From contig JBDHSU010000040.1 in NCBI GenBank assembly GCA_039808325.1, positions 1 through 29,905 on the forward strand: a DNA stretch of 29,905 nt. Direction: 5' to 3'. The notes below the pieces were generated by a model. It ran no database searches and was not told the origin of the DNA. It saw only the letters and a list, made by a program, of their open reading frames with translations. Position 1 is the stretch's first letter, and the number at the start of each line of letters is the position of its first letter. The position numbers were made by a program, and so were the translations under genes. Source of the stretch: JAFKKS01 sp039808325. GTDB taxonomy: Bacteria > Pseudomonadota > Alphaproteobacteria > Rhizobiales > Xanthobacteraceae. Positions 23,236 to 29,905 of this stretch are shown here, piece by piece.

Positions 23236-23318
23236 CACATTTTCGCGCAACTGCCGTTCTTTTGAGCTGTGGTTCGAGAAACTGGTTTCGTCTGGGTGAA
23301 AGCCGGTAGTCTGACGGC

Positions 23319-24830
23319 ATGCATGAGCTTTTGACGCCCTCGGAAATGGCGCAGGCGGACCGCCTGACGATTGCCGGCGGCCGGCCGGGTATCGTCCTGA
23401 TGGAAGCGGCCGGCCGGGCCGTGGCCGAAGCCGTCGCGGCCGGCATCCAGGGGGAGGCGCGCATCGCCGTCGTCGCGGGCCCCGGCAATAACGGCGGCGA
23501 CGGGTTCGTCGCCGCGCGACTGCTGGCGGAGCGGGGGCAGCACGTCGAGGTGCTGCTGCTCGGCGCGCGCGCCGACCTCAAGGGCGACGCCGCCGTCGCC
23601 GCCGCGGCCTGGTCGGGGCCGACTTATCCCGCCGAACCGGCGCGGCTGCGCGGCGCGGACGTCATGGTCGACGCTCTATTCGGCGCGGGCCTCGCGCGTC
23701 CGCTTGACGGCACGGCGCTGGCGCTGGTCGAGGCGATGAATGCGTCGGGCGCGCGCATCGTGGCGGTCGACCTGCCGAGCGGCATTTCCGGCGAGACCGG
23801 CGCGGTGATGGGCGGTGCGGTGCGCGCGGCGGAGACGGTCACGTTCTTTCGCCGCAAGCCCGGGCATCTGCTGCTTCCCGGCCGGATGCATTGCGGACGG
23901 GTGACGGTTGCGGATATCGGCATCGAGGCCGATGTCCTGGACCAGGTCCGGCCGCAAACCTTCGAGAACCGCCCGGCCTTATGGCGCGCTGTGTTTCCGG
24001 TCCCGCGCACCGACGGACATAAATACGCGCGCGGTCACGCCGTTGTCGTGTCCGGCGGCGTGTCCACCACGGGTGCGGCGCGGCTGGCCGCGCGCGGTGC
24101 GCTGCGCGCCGGCGCGGGACTTGTCACGATCGCCTCGCCCATGAATGCGCTGCTGGTGAACGCGACGGCGAACCTTGCGATCATGGTGCGGGGCGCCGAC
24201 GGTCCCGAGGGGCTCGCGTCGCTTCTTTCGGACACGCGGATCAATGCCGTCGCGCTCGGGCCCGGAGGCGGCACCGGCGAGGCGATGCGCGCGCAGGTGT
24301 CGATCGCGCTCGGCGGTGAACGCGCCGTCGTGCTCGACGCGGATGCGCTGACCAGTTTCGCCGACGATCCGGAGAGCTTGTTCGGCGCCATTCGCGCGCG
24401 AGCGGAGCCGACCATCCTCACGCCGCACGGCGGGGAGTTTTCTCGGCTTTTCAAGAATATGGACGCCTCTTCTAAAGGACACTCGAAACTGTCCGCCGCG
24501 CGCGCGGCCGCCCGGATCAGCGGCGCGACCGTGCTGCTCAAGGGCGGCGACACGGTGGTCGCCACGCCGGACGGCCATGCGACGATCGCCGACAATGCGC
24601 CGCCCTGGCTTGCGACGGCAGGGGCGGGCGATGTGCTCGCCGGCATGATCGCCGGCCTGCTGGCGCAAGGGATGCCGGCTTTCGAGGCGGCCAGCGCCGG
24701 CGTCTGGCTGCACGGCGAAGCCGCGGCCGCGTTCGGTCCCGGCCTGATCGCGGAGGACCTTCCCGAGACGCTGCCCCGCGTCTATCGCTCGCTGCTCTCG
24801 GGCAAAGATCGAGTTTGCGCCTCGTCCTGA
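23319..24830 (+). CDS. nnr: Bifunctional NAD(P)H-hydrate epimerase / ADP-dependent dehydratase
   Basis: A 503-residue metabolite-repair enzyme for damaged NADH and NADPH (NAD(P)HX). The N-terminal YjeF_N/NnrE domain has LTPSEMAQADRL, VVAGPGNNGGDGFVAARLL (the epimerase substrate loop), DVMVDALFGAGLARPLDG and IVAVDLPSGISGETG. The C-terminal NnrD domain starts near residue 220 (HKYARGHAVVVSGGVSTTGAARLAARGALRAGAGLVTI) and shows ALGPGGGTG, VLDADALTSFADD, TILTPHGGEFSRL and WLATAGAGDVLAGMIAGLLAQG, with the GAGD aspartate of ribokinase-like enzymes. Fusion of both domains and total length match E. coli Nnr. It is divergent from glnB and monocistronic. The ATG at 23319 lies in GCATGCATG, with no strong ribosome binding site. 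Confidence 0.95.
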   Translation: MHELLTPSEMAQADRLTIAGGRPGIVLMEAAGRAVAEAVAAGIQGEARIAVVAGPGNNGGDGFVAARLLAERGQHVEVLLLGARADLKGDAAVAAAAWSGPTYPAEPARLRGADVMVDALFGAGLARPLDGTALALVEAMNASGARIVAVDLPSGISGETGAVMGGAVRAAETVTFFRRKPGHLLLPGRMHCGRVTVADIGIEADVLDQVRPQTFENRPALWRAVFPVPRTDGHKYARGHAVVVSGGVSTTGAARLAARGALRAGAGLVTIASPMNALLVNATANLAIMVRGADGPEGLASLLSDTRINAVALGPGGGTGEAMRAQVSIALGGERAVVLDADALTSFADDPESLFGAIRARAEPTILTPHGGEFSRLFKNMDASSKGHSKLSAARAAARISGATVLLKGGDTVVATPDGHATIADNAPPWLATAGAGDVLAGMIAGLLAQGMPAFEAASAGVWLHGEAAAAFGPGLIAEDLPETLPRVYRSLLSGKDRVCASS

Positions 24831-24882
24831 CGAGCCCGCGAGGCGACGTCTCGGGATGAGGGCTGACGTTTGTCCAACGTCG

Positions 24883-26343
24883 TCAACTCACCTCGAACCA
24901 TGCGGCCATGCCGTTCTCGGAGTGTTCGAGCCGCTGACAGTGCAGCATCCACTTGCCCGGATTGTCGGCGACGAAGGCGATGCGAACCGTCTGCTCGGGC
25001 GCCACCAGCACGGTGTCGAGCCAAAACGGTTTCCAGCCGTCATCCAGCGAATCCAACAGCCGGAAGTGATGGCCATGCACGTGCATCGCATGGAAGAATT
25101 GGCTGCGATTGGCGAAGGCCAGCATCACGGTGCGCCCGCGCTTCACTTTGAAGAGTGGCAGCCCGTCGTGACCGGACGCGGACTTGCCGGCCATGGTCCA
25201 GATCGCGGCGGCGTGGCCGCCGATATTGCCTCCGTTCCTGGGCACCGCCGCGCCGGACGGCGGCGGGGCGTTGGGGCCAGGGGCGGCATCGTGGCCGCCG
25301 CCGGCGAGCGGCACGTCGACGCGGAACGCCCGGGCGAAATCCATGCGTTCGGGAAGCGGATTGGCGGGCAGGGGGCGCGGTTCGTCCGTCTTCGCGGGAA
25401 CGGAGGTTTGCTTGTCATAGACGAGGCGCGCCATCGGAACCGAGGCGTCGTCGGTGTCGAGGAAGATCGCGGCTTCGGCGCCGGCGTCGAGGGCCATGTC
25501 GGCAAAGATGTCGGTGCGATTTCCCGGCGCCAGCACGACGCGGCCGTCGCGGGCGTCGAACGGCTCCGCCGGCTGCCCGTCGATCGCCATGACGCGCGCG
25601 CGGTGCTTGTCGAGACGAATGCCGATGACGCGGGCGTTGGCGGCATTGACCAGGCGGAGCCGGATGCGCTCGCCCTTGCGGACGGGGATGTCCAGCGACG
25701 GGTGGCTGTTCACCGTCAGATGTTCGCCGATCCGGCCGTTGTAGGCGGCCTCGAGCGCCGACCCGAAACTCCCCTCGTCAATGCTTCCGTCCGGTTTTAG
25801 CCGCCAGTCGTCGAACATCAGAACGATGTCCTGGTCGACGGCGACGGGCTCGGGTTCCTCGACGATCAGCGGCCCGTAGAGGCCGCGATCCATCTGCCGC
25901 GCGGGATCGAGGTGGGTGTGATACCAGAACGTCCCGGCGTCCGGCGGCTTGAAACGATAATCGAAGCTTTTCCCCGGAAATATCGGCTGTTGCACGAGAA
26001 ATGGCACGCCATCCATCGCGTTCGGCACGCGCACGCCGTGCCAATGGACGGTGGTCGGCTCCGACAGTTCGTTGACTAGCCGGACCTTCAGTTCGCCGCC
26101 GCGTTTGAGGCGCAGCGTCGGCCCCGGCACGACGCCGTCGTAACCCCAGACGGCGGTGTCGGGCTCCTTCTCGCCGCGAAGGCGCACGCGGCCGGTTCGG
26201 GCGCGGAGGAGGCGAAAGCCATCTGGCGCCGTGGCATCTTGCGCGGCGGTGCCGGTGGCGGCGAAAGCGGAGCAGGCGAGGCCGGCCACGACATGGCGCC
26301 GGGTCAGTCGCAGCGGCGAATCCGGCGGAGGCAAAACGGTCAT
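24883..26343 (-). CDS. Tat-exported multicopper oxidase with an altered type-3 copper ligand
   Basis: A 486-residue periplasmic three-cupredoxin oxidase. The leader LTRRHVVAGLACSAFAATGTAAQ has a twin Arg and short hydrophobic stretch (Tat). Copper motifs in order: H100-W-H102-G, WYH142TH144, H418-A-M-H421-V-H423-G, then H468-C469-Q470-RLE-H474-SENG-M479. The type-1 site (H418, C469, H474, axial M479) and type-2 pair (H100, H421) are complete. The third position of the usual H-C-H is Gln, so one of six type-3 His ligands is missing. A Gly/Pro/Ala-rich insert lies near 345-375, before the final cupredoxin domain. The family includes CueO, laccases and bilirubin oxidase; substrate cannot be told. 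It stands alone, convergent with nnr. Confidence 0.9.
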   Translation of the reverse strand: MTVLPPPDSPLRLTRRHVVAGLACSAFAATGTAAQDATAPDGFRLLRARTGRVRLRGEKEPDTAVWGYDGVVPGPTLRLKRGGELKVRLVNELSEPTTVHWHGVRVPNAMDGVPFLVQQPIFPGKSFDYRFKPPDAGTFWYHTHLDPARQMDRGLYGPLIVEEPEPVAVDQDIVLMFDDWRLKPDGSIDEGSFGSALEAAYNGRIGEHLTVNSHPSLDIPVRKGERIRLRLVNAANARVIGIRLDKHRARVMAIDGQPAEPFDARDGRVVLAPGNRTDIFADMALDAGAEAAIFLDTDDASVPMARLVYDKQTSVPAKTDEPRPLPANPLPERMDFARAFRVDVPLAGGGHDAAPGPNAPPPSGAAVPRNGGNIGGHAAAIWTMAGKSASGHDGLPLFKVKRGRTVMLAFANRSQFFHAMHVHGHHFRLLDSLDDGWKPFWLDTVLVAPEQTVRIAFVADNPGKWMLHCQRLEHSENGMAAWFEVS

Positions 26344-26511
26344 TCCGGCAATCTGGGGCTATGCGATCGCGCCCGCAACGCTTCCGGTGCCGTCGCCGCC
26401 GAGCGGTCCGTGCGCGCGGCAACATTTTTGCTGCACGGCCGGCCGGGCGTGCTATAAGCCGCGCCGCTTGGCTGCAGCGCCAGCGTTCATCCCCTAGGAT
26501 TCCGATTGGTT

Positions 26512-26540
26512 TTGCGACAAGGATGGACGCAATGTATTGA
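26512..26540 (+). promoter_or_regulatory. Candidate promoter of tRNA-Leu
   Basis: TTGCGA (26512-26517) and TATTGA (26535-26540) are 17 bases apart, placing the start about 50 bases before the tRNA. The -35 hexamer and spacing are the same as at tRNA-Pro in this window. A second possible pair, TTGCTG (26428-26433) and TATAAG (26453-26458), has a long 19-base spacer and is less convincing. Confidence 0.45.
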
Positions 26541-26601
26541 TTTGGGGCCACTTCCTGCGGCACACAGGCGCAGAGGCGGTCCCGGCGTCGCGCTTGCCCA
26601 G

Positions 26602-26686
<85 letters not shown>

Positions 26687-26764
26687 TGCGGCTTCGGGCA
26701 GCGCGCGGGCCCGCTGTTGCCCACCCACCGCCGCATTGAACGTGACACGAACGGCAGCGAGATC

Positions 26765-28132
26765 ATGCAAGTCCAAGAAACGCTTTCGGATGGTTTGAAG
26801 CGCCAATACCAGGTCGTCGTTCCGGCGACCGAGCTCGATGCCAAGCTCGACGAGCGCCTCGCCGAGCTCAAGAATCGTATTCAGATTCCCGGCTTCCGCC
26901 CCGGCAAGGTGCCGGTTGCGCATCTCAAGCGCGTCTATGGCCGCTCCGTGATGGCGGAGACGATCGACGCGCTCGTCTCCGAGACCAACGCCAAGATCGT
27001 GTCGGACAACGGCTTCCGCGTGGCGACCGAGCCGAAGGTGACGCTCCCGACCGACGAAGGCGAGGTCAAGAGCCTGATCGATGGCAAGTCCGATCTCAGC
27101 TATACGCTGGCGCTCGAAATCCTGCCGAAGATCGAGATCGCCGACATGCGCGCGATCAAGCTGGAGAAGCCGGTCACGCCGGTCGCCGACTCGGAGATCG
27201 ACGAGGCGATCGGCAGGCTCGCCGAGCAGAACCGCCCCTATGCGCCGAAGGACAAGGGCGGCAAGGCGGAGAAGGGCGATCGCGTCATCGTCTCCTTCAC
27301 CGGCACGATCGACGGCAAGCCCTTCGAAGGCGGCAGCGCCGAGGACATCACGGTCGAGATCGGGTCGAACACCTTCATTCCCGGTTTCGAGGAGCAACTC
27401 ATCGGCATGGCCGAGGGCGAGACGCGCACGGTCAACGTCACGTTCCCGAAGAACTACCTCAACGACAAGCTGGCCGGTCAGGCCGCCGCCTTCGAGGTGA
27501 CGGCCAAGGCCGTGCATGCGCCGGGGACCGTCGAGATCGACGACGCGTTCGCCAAGACGATCGGCATGGAGACGTTGGAAAAGCTCAAGGAGGCGGTGAA
27601 GGGCCGCCTGCAGCAGGAGCACGACACCGCGACGCGCCGCAAGGTGAAGCGCGCGCTGCTCGACATCCTCGACGAGAAGCACGCCTTCACGCTGCCGCCG
27701 AGCCTGATCGAGGAAGAGTTCGCGAACGTCTGGCGCACGGTCGAAACCGACCTCGCCAACGCCAACCGCACCTTCGCCGACGAGGGCACGACGGAGGACG
27801 AGGCGAAGGCGGAGTACCGCAAGCTCGCGGAACGCCGCGTGCGGCTCGGCCTCGTGCTCGCGGAGATCGGCGAGAAGAACAAGATCCAGGTCACCGACGA
27901 GGAAGTGAGCCGCGCGGCGGTCGAGCGCGCGCGCCAGTTCCCCGGTCAGGAACAGCAGGTCTGGGACTACTACCGTAAGAACCCGCAGGCGCTCGCGAGC
28001 CTGCGCGCGCCGATCTTCGAGGAGAAGGTCGTCGACTATCTTCTTGAGCTGGCGAATGTCACCGAGAAGGAAGTCTCGCGCGAAGAACTTTTCAAGGAGG
28101 ACGACGTCCCTGCCGCGGCCGTTGCCGGTTAA
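26765..28132 (+). CDS. tig: Trigger factor
   Basis: A 455-residue ribosome-associated chaperone and peptidyl-prolyl isomerase. The N-terminal ribosome-binding domain has the L23-docking loop GFRPGKVP at 43-50. The FKBP-like domain (about 150-245) contains KGDRVIVSFTGTIDGKPFEGGSAEDITVEIGSNTFIPGFEEQLIGM. The rest is the helical substrate-cradling C-domain with conserved ALLDILDEKHAFTLPPSLIEEEF. The ATG at 26765 gives the usual MQVQETLSDGLKR start; the frame extends back into tRNA-Leu, which excludes the longer version. The tig-clpP-clpX order is conserved across Proteobacteria. Confidence 0.98.
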   Translation: MQVQETLSDGLKRQYQVVVPATELDAKLDERLAELKNRIQIPGFRPGKVPVAHLKRVYGRSVMAETIDALVSETNAKIVSDNGFRVATEPKVTLPTDEGEVKSLIDGKSDLSYTLALEILPKIEIADMRAIKLEKPVTPVADSEIDEAIGRLAEQNRPYAPKDKGGKAEKGDRVIVSFTGTIDGKPFEGGSAEDITVEIGSNTFIPGFEEQLIGMAEGETRTVNVTFPKNYLNDKLAGQAAAFEVTAKAVHAPGTVEIDDAFAKTIGMETLEKLKEAVKGRLQQEHDTATRRKVKRALLDILDEKHAFTLPPSLIEEEFANVWRTVETDLANANRTFADEGTTEDEAKAEYRKLAERRVRLGLVLAEIGEKNKIQVTDEEVSRAAVERARQFPGQEQQVWDYYRKNPQALASLRAPIFEEKVVDYLLELANVTEKEVSREELFKEDDVPAAAVAG

Positions 28133-28358
28133 GGCCATCGACTGCGCAGGCCGGGCGAGACGCCGGCGGGGAGCGCGCGGGAGTTCTTCGAACGAAGGCG
28201 CGCCGCCGGCGAGGCGCCGCACGGCGGCCGCCTTGCCCTCGGTCGATCCGTCCATATTTGTGCTACCTGAATCACGCAGCTTGCGATTCTCGTAGATCAT
28301 TTTGGGCTTGAGCGCCGGCCTCGATCGCCGGCTCAACGACCCGCACATCAGGTGACAA

Positions 28359-28994
28359 ATGCGCGATCCCGTCGATACCTACATGAACTACCTTGTCCCG
28401 ATGGTGGTCGAGCAGACCAACCGCGGCGAGCGCTCCTACGATATCTACTCGCGGCTCTTGAAGGAGCGAATCATCTTCATCACCGGACCGGTCGAGGACG
28501 GGATGGCGACGGTGGTGGTGGCGCAGCTTCTTTTCCTGGAAGCCGAGAACCCGAAAAAAGAAATTTCCATGTACATCAACTCGCCGGGCGGCGTGGTGAC
28601 CTCGGGCATGGCGATCTACGACACCATGCAGTTCATTCGTCCGGCCGTCTCGACCTTGTGCATCGGCCAGGCGGCCTCGATGGGGTCGCTCCTGCTGACC
28701 GCCGGCGAGAAGGACATGCGGTTTGCGCTGCCGAACGCGCGGATCATGGTGCACCAGCCGTCCGGCGGCTTCCAAGGGCAGGTGACAGACATCATGCTGC
28801 ATGCCCAGGAAATCCTGAACCTGAAGAAGCGGTTGAACGAAATTTACGTCAAGCACACCGGGCAACCCCTTAAGAAGATTGAAGATGCCCTTGAGCGTGA
28901 TTACTTCCTGACGGCGGAGGCCGCGCGCGATTTTGGCATCGTCGACAAGGTCGTGGACAAGCGGCTCGAAGACTCGGTCGTGCCGAAAGCGTAA
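28359..28994 (+). CDS. clpP: ATP-dependent Clp protease proteolytic subunit
   Basis: A 211-residue serine protease that forms double heptamer rings and degrades proteins delivered by ClpX or ClpA. The catalytic triad is complete: Ser107 in CIGQAASMGSLLL, His132 in ARIMVHQPSGG and Asp181 in ALERDYF. The substrate-binding loop INSPGGVVTSGMAIYD is intact. A short propeptide (MRDPVDTYMNYLVPMVVEQ) precedes the mature start; the numbering is exactly ten above the mature E. coli enzyme. It follows tig after 226 bases that contain GC-rich palindromes but no recognised gene. Confidence 0.98.
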   Translation: MRDPVDTYMNYLVPMVVEQTNRGERSYDIYSRLLKERIIFITGPVEDGMATVVVAQLLFLEAENPKKEISMYINSPGGVVTSGMAIYDTMQFIRPAVSTLCIGQAASMGSLLLTAGEKDMRFALPNARIMVHQPSGGFQGQVTDIMLHAQEILNLKKRLNEIYVKHTGQPLKKIEDALERDYFLTAEAARDFGIVDKVVDKRLEDSVVPKA

Positions 28995-29279
28995 GCCCGG
29001 CGGTATTGGCCTGAGGTTTGCGAGGGACGCACGAGGCTACGTGCGTGGCGTCCTACTTGGCCCGCAATGGGTCGCCGCCACAGAAATGCCCGGGCAGGCA
29101 CGCGGATTTATCATTAATGTTTTCTTGATTGTCGCGGTCCTACCATGTTTCGCTAAGGTTGGCGGCGGCGCGTTTGGGTTTACAGTGGGGTGCGTTTGAC
29201 GGCTACGGTTTGTTAGGGCGGGCCCCCATAGTCACAGAAGAACGCCGAGCGATCGGCGTCAGGTGGTACGGAGATTGGA
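28995..29279. other. clpP-clpX intergenic region
   Basis: This 285-base gap has no credible gene. It contains an AT-rich patch near 29108-29130. CTTGAT (29124-29129) followed by CCATGT (29143-29148) faintly resembles a heat-shock sigma-32 promoter, but the 13-base spacing and the half-matches make this weak. A GGAG eight bases before the clpX ATG is the ribosome binding site. No terminator is seen after clpP, so readthrough into clpX is possible. Confidence 0.4.

Positions 29280-29905
<626 letters not shown>

Noticed and set aside
24833..24864. Terminator between nnr and the multicopper oxidase gene
   Set aside because: AGCCC/GGGCT and CGAG/CTCG can pair, but only with large bulges and no T-tract, so the structure is too weak to call.
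29124..29148. Heat-shock (sigma-32) promoter before clpX
   Set aside because: CTTGAT-N13-CCATGT is only a partial match with unusual spacing, and similar matches arise by chance.
28933..29199. A possible 88-residue gene between clpP and clpX
   Set aside because: It begins inside clpP and has no ribosome binding site or recognisable sequence; its hydrophobic part seems to come from an AT-rich intergenic patch.

Overview
The window looks like chromosomal core-plus-envelope DNA from an alphaproteobacterium, most likely of the Hyphomicrobiales (Rhizobiales). It is GC-rich. The grounds are the trigger factor-clpP-clpX order, a glnB-glnA operon with a sigma-54 type promoter, a CtaA/Cox15 heme A synthase beside a DUF2842 protein, an Omp31-like surface barrel protein, a DUF3175 protein, and REP/MITE-like intergenic palindromes of the kind common in this order. 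I cannot name the genus. No phage, plasmid, CRISPR or insertion-sequence gene is visible.

Layout. 1-1162: an outer-membrane beta-barrel gene with its terminator, and tRNA-Pro(GGG), both on the minus strand. 1329-11886: a surface-polysaccharide locus. A four-gene minus-strand operon (Wza-type export lipoprotein, GT4 glycosyltransferase, polyprenyl-phosphate hexose-1-phosphate transferase, Wzy/ligase-type polymerase) diverges from a Wzc/GumC-type co-polymerase. It is flanked by a membrane O-acyltransferase, a CelD/FemAB-like GNAT acyltransferase and a NodB-type polysaccharide deacetylase. 11887-17763: a palindromic repeat, DUF2842, ctaA, a crotonase-family gene, a MITE-like element, an O-acetylhomoserine sulfhydrylase, and a coupled CoA-binding protein/ECHDC3-like pair, then DUF3175. 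17878-21169: a hotdog thioesterase, rplM-rpsI, a membrane GGDEF protein and a small tail-anchored protein. 21263-24830: glnA and glnB (minus) and the NAD(P)HX repair enzyme. 24883-29905: a Tat-exported multicopper oxidase, tRNA-Leu(TAG), tig, clpP and the 5' part of clpX, which is cut by the window end.

How the genes work together. The locus at 1329-11886 holds most of a Wzx/Wzy-dependent pathway: initiation, sugar addition, polymerisation, chain-length control, outer-membrane export and three kinds of tailoring (O-acylation, N-acylation, deacetylation). The combination of a kinase-less Wzc, a GNAT acyltransferase and a deacetylase resembles the Caulobacter holdfast (Hfs) and rhizobial unipolar polysaccharide (UPP) gene sets, so an adhesive polysaccharide is the best guess; no flippase is present here. 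The GGDEF protein may be relevant, because such adhesins are generally c-di-GMP controlled, but it is not linked to the locus. glnB-glnA is the nitrogen-control module, and tig-clpP-clpX the folding and proteolysis module.

The most notable points are the adhesin-like polysaccharide locus, the kinase-dead Wzc-like protein, a multicopper oxidase with Gln in place of a type-3 copper His, a near-consensus sigma-54 promoter before glnB, and two structured intergenic repeats.
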